Below are positions 1 through 10,405 of a DNA stretch of 27,500 nucleotides, piece after piece; position 1 is the first letter of the stretch, and each line of letters starts with the position of its first letter. Under the pieces are notes generated by a model, which searched no databases, was not told the origin of the DNA, and saw nothing but the letters and a program-made list of their open reading frames with translations. Source of the stretch: Stramonita haemastoma (Eukaryota; Mollusca; Gastropoda; Neogastropoda; Muricidae); assembly GCA_030674155.1 (NCBI GenBank), contig CM060320.1, forward strand, positions 9,854,400-9,881,899, written 5' to 3'. The position numbers and the translations under genes were made by a program.

Positions 1-135
1 TGTGATTTTTTATATCCAGTCCCCATGTGTATGTTGTTTTGTCAGTTTTGTCATCTGTTCCCACCGGCACACAATGGCCTACTCACATGATTGCTTATTC
101 TGTTATCCTCGATATAAAAGATTAAATATAAAATA
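1..135 (+). mobile_element. Rearranged retroelement copy (inverted body joined to forward tail)
   Basis: Positions 1 to about 84 are the reverse complement of the repeat body seen forward at 21880-21985 (GTAGGCCATNGTGTGCCGG then GGGAACAGATGACAA). From about 85 the forward 3' tail of the same repeat follows (CACATGATTGCTTATTCTG, then TTATCCTCGATATAAAA), then an A/T tail. The order, inverted 5' part then forward 3' part, is the layout made by twin priming in target-primed reverse transcription. The left end is cut by the window edge. Confidence 0.65.
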
Positions 136-570
136 TAAAATATAAATACTCTTCCGAAAATGTTCACTGTGTGGAGTGTGGTCTGTCAAGATTGAGTAGT
201 TTGTTATGTGGCATTATTTGCAACAGTGTTTCACGTTTCTTCCCAAGACTACAAAAATGGGAAACGTTACTAGAAAACGTTGGTAACAAATTCATAAATG
301 AGTTTTGGTAGCTGTCTTTGTAGTATTTCCTCATTTTATAAGACTTGTGTGGAGTGAGGACAACTTGTACAGACACTGCAAGTTGCCTTAGTTAGTATCA
401 TGGGTTGATGACCACAATGTGTAATAGAAAGAAAATGTAAATACCTGTTGTAGTTACAGTTTTTTGTCATATTTCTCACACTAGGGGTAGACTTTTTCAT
501 GACTGGTGTCCGGAACATTTCTGGTTTGTCATATATATGAAGAAAAAAAAAAAGCAACACATGCCTTTGT
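136..570. other. Non-coding, AT-rich, no recognised feature
   Basis: Unique-looking sequence apart from the A/T tail at its start. No splice-flanked open frame or repeat was recognised. Confidence 0.6.
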
Positions 571-602
571 GCATATACACACTCATTCACACAAACACAC
601 CA

Positions 603-653
<51 letters not shown>

Positions 654-715
654 CACACACACACACACACACACACCACCCCCATCCCCACCCACACCCA
701 CACACACTCTGGACT
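571..715. repeat. (CA)n microsatellite
   Basis: Long interrupted CA array, longest pure part about 608-650, ending in CCCACAC variants. Open frames across it are repeat artefacts (poly His-Thr). If a plus-strand gene exists here, this array lies in its last intron. Confidence 0.95.
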
Positions 716-786
716 TTATGCAGTAAATTAAAACAACCTACACACTTAATCCTCAATGCTCACCTTCACACACAACTCTGTTTCAG

Positions 787-883
787 GAAATCCCTCAGTG
801 ATCCCAACAGGTCCAGAAGCCCCACACGACGCAGCAGCTCCAACAAGAGTGACGTCAATTCAGAGTACAACGTGCGCATATGA
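787..883 (+). CDS. Possible terminal coding exon of an unidentified plus-strand gene
   Basis: A good 3' splice site (CTCTGTTTCAG/GAAATCC) is followed by an open frame in phase 1 ending at TGA (881-883). It encodes a basic, Ser-rich tail: KSLSDPNRSRSPTRRSSS then NKSDVNSEYNVRI. Several RxxS or RRSSS sites could be phosphorylation targets. I do not recognise the family. The frame upstream is a CA microsatellite, so only the part after the acceptor is plausible. A different frame stays open to 1070 but runs through a GAT microsatellite and is less convincing. If real, its transcript converges on the PKC gene. No second exon is in the window, so this rests on one splice site and sequence character. 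Confidence 0.35.
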
Positions 884-930
884 TGACGAGGATGATGAGG
901 ATGATGATGATGGTGATGATGATGATGAGG
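881..930. repeat. GAT/GAG trinucleotide microsatellite
   Basis: GATGAC/GATGAG/GATGAT array starting at the putative stop codon at 881. In an alternative frame it reads as Asp/Glu repeats. Confidence 0.9.
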
Positions 931-2595
931 CCTCCTCCAGCATCAATCACTGCGCTACAGGTGCCATCTTCAGGAGTGGATTGCTTCTCCACCTTCTCCT
1001 GCCTGTGCAGACTGACTCTCCTGCCACCTCTGCACTCCCTGTGTGTCTGCCACAGCATAGCTGCCCTTAGGGGTGCAGTTGTCCATGTACAGATTTGTAA
1101 ATTAACGTTTTAAAATTTTTTTTTACCATAAAAGCAGTCATACTCAGCTGTTGAGTACTGGATCTCAGAATGTTGTTGGATACACTGAAACTGGAGTGTT
1201 ATGTGGCAGCTTTTTTTTTTTTTGTGGTCAAATCCGAAAAGTGTGTGATGTGAAAGAATTTGTTTGGCAGATTTTTTTTTTTTTTTTATGTCATTAATTT
1301 ACTTTTTAAACTTTATTTTTTTTTTATTGTCAATTTTTGTTTGGCACATTGTGTTTTCTGCCAAAACTGTCTCATTCATTTACTGGTTCAGGCACAAACA
1401 AGTTGTAACGAGGGTTTCTGGATGTTGGTATTTGATCCCCTCTCTGCTGCATCAGGGATAAAGCTGTACTGTGTGTGTGACTGCAGTGTCCGTCTTTCTC
1501 TAGCTCTGATATCCCAGTGGTAAATTTCTGGCCCCTCATGTCGGAGAGTATCTTCCTATTATGTTGTTCACATATTTGCATTCATCAGCATCCATTACTG
1601 GTGGCTTTTTTTTGTTTGTGAAGATATTTTCTTAGCTTTTAAATCTCACATTGAAGTGTCACCTGCAGATAATGATGATGATGATGATGTGACTTTGCAG
1701 CACCCAGGACAAACTTTAAGATGCAGCAAATGGCATACTACTTCAATTTTTTTTTGTTCTTAAAGATACAGGTGTCACTATGGTTTATCACTGACACAAT
1801 GAGCTGTATGTTGCTAGAATGCTTTGGAAACGAAAGGTCACAGAAAAGACCCACCAAAAAACGTCTTGTGGGTGGAAGGCCTGACAAAAAACCACCACAT
1901 CAGCAATCAGAGTCTGCTGACCCATCAGAAACAGCACAGTGAATGAACAAGTATTGAAGTGGATTGTTGCCTGTCTGCCAACACAAGGATCCTAAAGCTA
2001 CTGGCCAGCAGTGTTCTATCATGGCGACATGTCAGCCAGCCACACTCAAGAGACTGTAATCACCCCCCCCCCCCCCCCCCCTTGAAGCACCTGAAGTAAA
2101 ACTGGAGTTTCAATCCTCGAGTGTTTTTTGTCTCCTGATTTTTCCTGTCCTTCCTATCATTTTCTCCGTTTTCTTTTGTTGGTGTTTTTTTTGTTTTTGT
2201 TTGAATGTCTTTCTTCGTCAAAAGTTAACAAACCCTAAAAACATACAAGTATATATGGCTTTTTTTCTTCACTCACACACACACACACACTATGCACTTG
2301 TGCCTTACATCATGGCCATCCCCCAGTCTCAGAAGACTGGAGTTGTGCTCTAGGACCTAGAGTGCAAAGCATGGGTAAGTATGGAGGGCAAGCTGTTACC
2401 CATGCAGCAGACCCCCCCCCCCCCCCCCCTCTCCATTTTATTGGAATGATCCATTGGAAAGGCAATTGCCCATATGAATGATTCCAGTGCAGTCGCAGAA
2501 GCCACCAGAATGCTGCCATACACAGCCCTGAACTGCCCTGGGGGACTCAACTCCCCAACCCTTCCCCAGGGATGGTGTCTAAACATGATATATGT
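931..2595. other. Non-coding stretch with T-tracts and poly-C runs
   Basis: No exon recognised. It contains poly-T tracts (about 1213, 1273 and 1315), a GAT run at about 1671-1688, poly-C of 19 at 2063-2081 and of 18 at 2412-2429, and a CA run at about 2274. A weak polyadenylation-like CATAAA lies at 1127-1132, about 245 nt after the putative plus-strand stop. The part from about 2300 to 2590 has the look of an old interspersed repeat, but I cannot name it. Confidence 0.6.
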
Positions 2596-2599
2596 GTGC

Positions 2600-2765
2600 A
2601 TGCTGGTTTTTTTTTAATTCTGTTGTCATCCATTCCCACCAGCACACAATGGCCTGTTCTTCTGAAATGCGAAAAAGGTTTTTTTACGTGTGCAAGATGT
2701 TCAGTATGCATTAGCACATGAGGCCTTGGTTTATAGTCTCATCCAAATGACTTGTGCCTTGCATG
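2600..2765 (-). mobile_element. SINE-like repeat copy, reverse orientation
   Basis: The reverse complement carries the box TTTGGATGAGACTATAAAC, then AAGGCCTCATGTGC, then GCACACGTAAAA, GGCCATTGTGTGCTGG and GGGAATGGATGACAA, in the same order as the copy at 21798. It ends in an A-rich tail (plus-strand TTTTTTTTTAATTC near 2607). Confidence 0.7.
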
Positions 2766-3384
2766 TACAAGAATACTTATGTTCACTCACAGACACACAG
2801 CCGTAACAGATGTAGTTTCATATGGAGCGTTATCCTAACACTGATGTGGCACCTCCTTGAGTCACTGAGACAGATGTTAATTTGTGATTGCATTTTGCTT
2901 TTTAATTAACTGCTTTATAAAGAGTATGAGAACTAACATTGGGGTTGGTGGGTGGTGGATCTTCACAAGGAAGTTTTTTTCCAAGCAGCATCATCATATT
3001 GTTCCAGCATTTGCAGTCTTCATGTCATTTATTCTGCTGTACACAAACTCCATGATGGGTGTGGCTGTCATCCATACCACCAGCCTTAGCTACTCTACTC
3101 TTAAAAAAAAACAGCAACAAAAAACCCTCTACTCTTCCAGGAAATGTGCATCGATTTGAAACATGTGCAGAACTGAAGACAATATGTATGTGTTTGCACA
3201 TAGGAAATCTGTGAAAAGTCTCACACAACAGACCAGCATCAGAGGAAAGGAGCAAGTCACCATCAGTGCTAACCTGTGGGGAAAACTTGTGTCTTGAACC
3301 TGCCAGCACACTGCAGGAGTATCTGGGATCAGGAGTCTGAATGATGATATTGCAACCACAAACCTGTTCCAGTTTCTGAAGTTC
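2766..3384. other. Non-coding, no recognised feature
   Basis: Mixed-composition sequence with a short A-rich run at 3102-3122. Nothing with coding or RNA character was found. Confidence 0.5.
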
Positions 3385-3525
3385 CTGTGTGTCTGTGTGT
3401 GTGTAAGGGGGTGGTTGTGTGGTGTGTGTGTGTGTGTGTAGGGGGGTGGTTGTGTGGTGTGTGTGTGTGTGTGTGTGTGTAGGGGGGTGGTTGTGGTGTG
3501 TTGTGTGTGTGTGTGAACCACTTTC
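3385..3525. repeat. TG-rich minisatellite
   Basis: Three near-identical blocks of GGGGGTGGTTGTGTGGTG-type sequence separated by GT runs, at about 3406, 3441 and 3482. Open frames across it (Cys-Val repeats) are artefacts. Confidence 0.9.
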
Positions 3526-3704
3526 AAGTCATGGCAGATTTCTCTGCGGTAAAATTGGGCTGCTCTCCTTGGGGAGAGTTCATCGCCTCGAGAGCAGCAC
3601 TACCCATTATTCATTTTTTCTTTTCCTGTCTGCACGTGTATTTGTTTCCCTACCATAGTAGGTTTGTTTTGTTTTTTAAAAAGAATTTTACCAGTGACAA
3701 CTTG

Positions 3705-3800
3705 CTTGTTGCCATGGGTTCTTTTACATGTGGTGTATGCTTGTTGCACATGGGACCTTCATTTATGGTCTCATCCAAAGGACTAGCACCCAGATCACCA
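3705..3800 (-). mobile_element. SINE-like repeat fragment, reverse orientation
   Basis: The reverse complement shows GTCCTTTGGATGAGACCATA, then AAGGTCCCATGTGC, then ACATGTAAAAGAACCCATGG. The first box is shared with the copies at 2600 and 21798; the AAGAACCCATGGCAAC part is absent from those and marks a different subfamily. Confidence 0.65.
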
Positions 3801-3879
3801 CTCACGTCACAGTGTAGTGGATGGGGGAAAAGTTTTGGGCACAACGGGGACGACACTTGCACTTCTCAAGACTGACAAC

Positions 3880-3962
3880 ATAGTGTGTGTATGTGTGTGT
3901 AGGAAATGTGTGGTATGGTGTATGAGTAGGGGTTTTCTGTGTATGTGTGTGTGTGTGTGTGT
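3880..3962. repeat. GT microsatellite, interrupted
   Basis: GTGTGTATGTGTGTGTAGG followed by a second GT run at about 3940-3961. Confidence 0.85.
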
Positions 3963-4024
3963 TCCCCATCCATACATAAAACAAAAAAGCCGAAAAACGC
4001 TATGTGACTAGAATAACATTAACT

Positions 4025-4030
4025 CTTTAT
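4025..4030 (-). promoter_or_regulatory. Candidate polyadenylation signal (AATAAA, minus strand)
   Basis: Plus-strand TTTATT is AATAAA in PKC sense. Other candidates on that strand downstream of the PKC stop are at 15031-15036, 12228-12233, 9055-9060 and 6832-6837. Which one is used cannot be told from sequence; this one is near the leftmost reach of the A/C-rich plus-strand composition. Confidence 0.25.
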
Positions 4031-4116
4031 TTTGTTGAAAAAAAAAAATTGAAGAGCCAAACCAAACAATGAAGTAACAACAGAATAGAGACAAGGACAG
4101 GGGGACAGACTAACAA

Positions 4117-4201
4117 CCAATCAGACACACTGACAGGGACATACTAAAAACCAATCAGGAATCAGCTTCCATTCAAAGGGACTGCATTTTCAGCCAATCA
4201 G
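4117..4201. promoter_or_regulatory. Cluster of three CCAATCAG boxes
   Basis: CCAATCAG occurs at 4117-4124, 4151-4158 and 4194-4201, all in the same orientation. This is an NF-Y-type core. The first two sit in a diverged direct repeat of about 34 nt (GACAGACTAACAACC versus GACATACTAAAAACC), so duplication explains part of the clustering. Confidence 0.35.
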
Positions 4202-4511
4202 GTCATCAAAAAGATCATGCCGATATTGTTAAACAACTGACGCAAACTACATGGGGTGAAATCAACATCTGTGATCTCCAATTTAAACACAGAGAAAACT
4301 TGGACAAGCTTCAGACATAAATGCTGAAATGACATCAAATCTCAACTAAAAAAAAAAAATTCTGGCTTAAAAAAAATTATTGTTCAATATTTTCAAAAAC
4401 ATTTCATCCGACACATTCACACAATGATAAAAAAAAGAAATGCTCCAAAGAGAAAAATTTGAAATACTTGAACACTGAAATAATAAAAGTAAGAGGAGAC
4501 TCAAAGTAGTC

Positions 4512-4581
4512 ACCTTTGCGCAGTGATCAGCACAGGGGACAGACGGGCAGTAGTTAAAGGGTCTGAGTTCAATCCCCATCA
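4512..4581 (+). mobile_element. tRNA-derived SINE head
   Basis: An A-box-like TTGCGCAGTGATCAGCAC is followed about 30 nt later by a B-box-like GAGTTCAATCCC, the layout of an RNA polymerase III promoter in a tRNA-derived SINE. It does not fold as an intact tRNA by eye. The body is replaced by the minisatellite beginning at about 4584. Confidence 0.5.
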
Positions 4582-4583
4582 CA

Positions 4584-4932
4584 GACGTGTTTGTGAGGTT
4601 TCAGAAAGACTTGTGTTTGTGGGTTTCAGAGACTTGTGTTTGAGAGGTTTCAGAGAGACAAGTTTGTGAGGTTTCAGAGACTTGTGTTTGTGAGGTTTCA
4701 GAGAGACTTGTGTTTGTGAGGTTTCAGAGACTTGTGTTTGTGAGGTTTCAGAGAGCTTGTGTTTGTGAGGTTTCAGAGAGACTTGTGTTTGTGAGGTTTC
4801 AGAGACTTGTGTTTGTGAGGTTTCAGAGACGTGTTTGTGAGGTTTCAGAGAGACTTGTGTTTGTGAGGTTTCAGAGAGACTTGTGTTTGTGCGGTTTCAG
4901 AGAGACTTGTGTTTGTGAGGTTTCAGAGAGAC
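4584..4932. repeat. Minisatellite, about 14 units of 22-26 bp
   Basis: Units of GGTTTCAGAGAGACTTGTG followed by TTTGTGA, with indels of 2 bp (AGAG versus AGAGAG) between units. Fourteen GGTTTCAG cores can be counted. The repeating FVRFQR-type frame is an artefact. Confidence 0.95.
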
Positions 4933-5860
4933 ACTGGGCCTTACTCTTAGTGGAGAGAGTGAGAACTACTGCAGGTTCCTTGAAAAGTGATGGGACCCTA
5001 ACGTCAACTACCATCCACAATATGGATGCAAATTCACAAGTGTTGCTCACAGGATCTGACCAACACTGCAGGTGCCTGCGTCTCTTGAGTGTGGTTCATG
5101 CATGGATAACTATCAAAGGAAGGGTGGGGCACAGTCCAGTTTCACTGTCTCAAACCAGGCTGGACTTCAACAGCGCAGCTACTGCCATCCTCAAGATGGC
5201 TACAAAGCCTGCAAACTGTCTTCCTACACCACAGACTGATGTTCTGGGATTTGGCAGAACAAAGTCTTGGTGTGGCTTGAAGTACTGAGATACTGATGAG
5301 CAGCATGGGGGGGTAGCACCACTGGCCAGTCGCAAATGATGAGGCAGCAAAACCAAAAAATTACTCCCCACCCCCCAAAAATTATAATAGGAATAGAAAA
5401 GAAAAACCAACAAAAATAACAGGCAAACTAGAAAAAAAATTTTTTTTCAATGATTCTGCCAAGTCTCTACAAAATTGCTGACAGACAAACCCCATCCGTT
5501 CAAATCCATACAGTCACAAGAATTCGACAATGATAAAAATGAAAACAATAAAGATATTATTTTTAAAAAATCATCACACCACTTTGACACAGTACGTGAT
5601 GATGTTGAAGGTTACAATGAGACAAGTTTCTGTGTCCTAAGATACCGTCCTCACGTTTTCAGCTGTCTGACACTTCCTCACATTATTTTTGTCCCCATCC
5701 AACAGACCCCCCCCCCCCTCTCCTAACCTCTTCCTACTCTGTTGAAGCACCAGATCACCACCACCATTTTCTTCAGATGACCAACATCCACTGTCTGGTG
5801 ATTGTCAGGAGAACATCAGCAAAGTGAAAGACCCTACCTGTGATGCTCTACTGCATTTAG

Positions 5861-5903
<43 letters not shown>

Positions 5904-8525
5904 CACTACTGTTGCTGAACATTTTTGCTTTTATCAGGTCTTATCTGCAGCATGAGACTCAGGCAGTCTCTTAACCTGACAGAGAACAATGATAAAAAAA
6001 ATCCCCCCCCAAAAAAAAAAAAAACAATAAAAAAGAGAGGCAAAATTGCTAATGCATCTTTGACGGCCTTGCCACACTAACTGAAACCCTTCAGCCTGTC
6101 TCTGTATCCTTGATAAGAATTGTTTGCTTGCTTGCTCAGATCTTTACACAACTTGCTCAGAAAATCATGACCGACCTTGCCTGTCAATACATTTCAGCAT
6201 GAAATGTTTGGCACAAGGTGAAGAGTATCTAAAAGCGATTGCTTGAGTGTGTGTATGTCTGCTTCACCTTTTTTGGTCGTATTAAAAAAAAAATCTATAT
6301 CACTGAATTACAATACTGTAGGTATATTTTCCTCACGATAAACCACTAAAACTACAACACATATTTTTTCTCATCTTTGGCAACAAACTGTAACCGTCTT
6401 CCTTTCCTACACCCACTAGGAGAATATAAAATTGCATGGTTATCTTCATTAACATCAGTGTGAGATCCTCATCTTTTATCTGATCATGACAAGAAGTGTC
6501 AGTACACTAGGCCCAGTAGTGTCAGCCACCATTCACGTGGTCACATCTCGTTCTCTTTTGGTATGAACTTTTTGAACATGCTCACAGCTGGAAATCATAC
6601 TCGTACGTATGTATGATTTTTTGCTTTCCACAGAAGTGAGAGGTATAATCAATTTTCAGTTCTTTGTTGGATATAACTTGCTTTTTTTCTAACTCACTGT
6701 TTTAATTAAATACATGTCTAAGTTTTGCTCCATCAAAATTTCACCTATCTCAATGTACATACCATGCCTTTACATCTAAATGCAACATAAACCCTTCATA
6801 CTCCTTCCCATCATACCCTATCTTTCTGTGTTTTATTGTTCAATCACAATATCACTTCTATCATCTTAATCATCACTTTCATTCAATTTTTTTTTGAGAC
6901 ATAGAAAAAGTTCTGCTGCTACTTCTAACTAGCCTAGATAACATTTTTGATATAAGATAAACTGCACTCACAGCCCCCCCCGTCACTTCCTCCCCCCTCT
7001 CTCTCTCTCACAACACCACACTGCTGAACTGAGTATCTGAAATTATGACTGCAATGCTGTATCAAAAGTATTCCAATGCATAACACAGCAGAATTGGTAG
7101 GATCACCATAATAAGCCCATACTTTGGTCGGCAACGCTTCACCAACACACTCACAGCCCATAACCTCCCCTTCATTTTATGTTGCTGCTCACTTCAAATT
7201 ACCCTCATATAAAAGAATAAAAATGAAAAGATATTTTTAAAATGGTTAAAGAAACAACTACCTGTGTCATGATGTAGGGTCAATCAATTTACACTATCCA
7301 AAATCTTTTTTTTGGGGGGTATGTTTCTTTTTTTTTATTATTTTTTTAAGCTGACTTCAACTATAAAATTGAAACCCCCCCACAAAAAGGTGTCAAGTTT
7401 TCTGCTTTTTGAAAACTCATCCTATTCTCTTTTCAGTCAATGTCTTGGTACAGACTTTACCCAACACACGCTGAAAGTACATTCCACCGACTGCAAATTG
7501 AAATGGACACACACAGAGACACTCTCACACTCTTATATCACAGATCTTTAGTCTTCTCAGATCATGTTTTTTGTTGTTGCTGTTTTCTTCCACCCTGGCA
7601 ACAGAAACATCACAAACCATAACAAAACCAAACCTTTACAAACAGACAAAGCACTCACTTCACTTGCATTCACACAAACCTCAGCCTCCCTCCCTCCCTA
7701 CACTGTGCCATCTAGCATAGCAGCATGTCAAGGTCTCATTTCTACAGAAACCAGTCTGAGAAAAAGCAAGAATAAAAACTGATGACCTCATGGATAATAT
7801 CACAAACCCTCTCTCTCTCTTTTTTACATTTCCACTCACACACACACACAAACCTCTTCTATTTTTGTTTAACCCTCTTTTCCACATCTTCACTCACACA
7901 CACAAAACCACCACGCACCCACCTAGATCCAAGTATACAGAAAGCACCTACCAAAAAACTGTAAAAGATCAAAAGAAAGACATAGATAGATCTACAACCA
8001 AAACACATCATCGTAACAAACTCCTCCGATTCTCAAGTCGTCATTACTAAGTCACAGGAGCAGGGGGACTTCCACATAAAAGCTGAAAAACGGGATGAAA
8101 AACAAAGACACCCCACACGTCCTGTGGAGGATGGCCAAGAGACAGTTCTGTTCTCATTCACAAAGGAGATGGCAAGGAGGGGGGGGGTGTGATTGAAGAA
8201 AATGTGACAGGTTTGTCCAGTGTGTATCCAATATTATGTGGTCAGGAGATGGGGCAGGGGAGAGGAGAGGAGGGGTGGGGAAGGGAAAGAAGACATGATA
8301 AACCGACAACACGCAACATGTTTAGGTCCCCTGCCCAAAATGGCGGGCCGGCCACTCCCCCCCCCCCCCCCCCTGTCGTGGAACGTTGTCAGACACCTCT
8401 CACATCCCTCTGTCTCTGTCTGGATGCTCCAGCCAACAACGCACAAGAAAACAACACCCCCCCCTTTCAAAAAATGTCATGAACACAAAAAAAAGATACA
8501 TTATTTAAACTCTGTAACAGATATT
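4933..8525. other. Non-coding stretch downstream of PKC, no gene recognised
   Basis: No splice-flanked coding exon on either strand. It contains a CA array at 5865-5902, A-rich and C-rich runs near 6000, AATAAA on the minus strand at 6832-6837, a G run of 9 at 8179-8187 and a poly-C of 17 at 8357-8373. A 200-nt part around 4960-5290 looks like old repeat but is unnamed. It may belong to the PKC 3'UTR or be intergenic. Confidence 0.5.
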
Positions 8526-8529
8526 GCAT

Positions 8530-8582
8530 TTCATATATATATATATGTATATGTATTATATATATATATTCATATATATAGA
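8530..8582. repeat. AT palindromic microsatellite
   Basis: CATATATATATATATGTAT followed by a mirrored TATATATATATATTCATAT; it can form a hairpin or cruciform. Confidence 0.8.
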
Positions 8583-10242
8583 ACTGTACACGGTCTTAAT
8601 CAATCAAAATGAAAACACCGACACGAGATGAAAAAGATAATAATAATAATAATAGTAATCATATAAGTTAACAACAGCGATTCTCTTGTACAGCTGTTTG
8701 GGAGGAGAAGAATTTAGCAGACAGACATGACAACTTCCGAAATGCTGAAAACACTCCACCACAGTCAGCACGAACCAGAAAAATCAGTGCCTACGGCGGG
8801 GACACAAACCCCCAAGATGAAAAAAGACCATGGAAAGGAAAAAAGAGTGCAAGAAGAAGAAGACAAAATGGGGAAGATCTCCTCTACACAGGCCAGCATA
8901 TCACATCCATTCTTGTGCAAGATTACCATATATACACACATACACATACATGATACATAAACCACACAGAATGAGAAAGCTTGGTAAAAAATGAGAAAAG
9001 CCATCGGTTTCTGATACCAATCATAGAGCTTTGGTAAAAAATAATACACATACTTTTATTATATATAAAAAAAAAATTATGACACTCGAAGAAAAAAACT
9101 ATGACAGTGATAAAAATGTGTCTTCTCAATCACCCAGACATTTAACACACTCTCACACCACCCCCACCCCACTATCCCACCACCCCAGGATAACTAAAAT
9201 GGCAGTTGCAGTCACAATTCATGACTCAAAAAAAAAAATAATTAAAAAAAAAAAGAAACTGTACAACAAATTGCGTTTTCAAAGCTCAAGCAGACAAACA
9301 CTCCACCCCCACTGTGTCATAAATTGTATAATAAATAAATAAATAATAAAATAATCAAAACCAAAACAGCAAAACAACGGCTCTAGGTTTAAGAGTAATC
9401 CCAATCTGATGAAGACTTGGCAAAAGCTGTGAGTCGTTTGCACTGTCTGTGCAATACAGAACTGCTACCTGGTTGTACAACTGACGAATGTGGCAACCAA
9501 CGCTGTGCTGACAGGACTAGTGAGGACTGACCATGTATAAAAGGGGCAGGGCAGCCTGGTGTTCAGGGGCAAACTCCTGATCTTGAGCATGTGGGGTTGT
9601 TGAGTATCTGCTCCAGTGTTAGCATATTTATCTCCCTTGAGTTAACATCGGTGCTGGTTCCACTGCCCTCACTTTCAGATGAAGAATTTTTTATGTGTCT
9701 TACCCACAACCTAACGACAATAAATCTAGTTTTTTGGTAGAGAAAAAAGAAAATAAAAGACAAGCAATGGCTCGTGGCATGGATGACATGAACATACCCA
9801 GCATGCACCTCGGTACATGGACAGGCATCCCACTTTGTCAGACTGTGGACACATTGTAAGGTGAACTATCACCAACGTGCTGATGAAAAATATGTTTGTG
9901 TTTTTCTACTGACGAATCAGCTGACAGCATGCCAAGAAGAGAAGGCAAGATAGAGAGAAGGATTGAGCATCTCTCTCCAACAGCACAGCAGTAGACAACA
10001 GGAGCACATGAGGGCACAGAGCACAGTGAAAAAAACCGTGCAGAGCGCAGAGAGATATTGCACTTTTGTACGTCCTGCACACAACTGGCTTTCTTCCCTA
10101 TTTCTCTTCTTTCAGCTACACAGCAGAAGGTTGACCTACATTCTAAGACACTGGCCACCGCAGTCGGCTGGACACAGAGGTCTGTCCACCACCCCCACAC
10201 CTTCTCTCTCTCTCCTTCACCGTTTGTCATGGTCTGGCACTG
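8583..10242. other. Non-coding, AT-rich, no gene recognised
   Basis: Contains A-runs (about 9067, 9228 and 9249), a TAAT run at 8639-8655 and an AATAAA on the minus strand at 9055-9060. No conserved coding segment seen. Confidence 0.5.
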
Positions 10243-10405
10243 TAGTTTATATACTGACTGCTTCAAAAGAAACAAAACCAAAACAAATAATGCTGCATAC
10301 ATATAAATTTCCAACTTTAACTTCCTAGTTTATATACTGACTGCTTCAAAGAAACAAAGCAAATAATGCTGCATATATATAAATTTAAAACTCTAACTTC
10401 CTAAT
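10243..10405. repeat. Direct tandem duplication, period 83 bp
   Basis: TTTATATACTGACTGCTTCA begins at about 10246 and again at about 10329, each followed by AATAATGCTGCATA and TATAAATTT. The second copy is slightly shorter because of indels in an AAACC-rich stretch. Confidence 0.9.

Noticed and set aside
506..731. Long His-Thr frames over the CA array
   Set aside because: Translation of a microsatellite; no start context or family.
756..1070. Acidic Asp/Glu-rich frame as an alternative terminal exon
   Set aside because: Its character comes from the GAT repeat; the other frame ends cleanly at 883 after the same acceptor with non-repeat sequence.
4710..5288. 192-residue frame with repeated FVRFQR, resembling an RFamide-like precursor
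   Set aside because: The repeats come from a DNA minisatellite with 2-bp indels that break the frame, no signal peptide, and no Gly-Lys/Arg cleavage sites.
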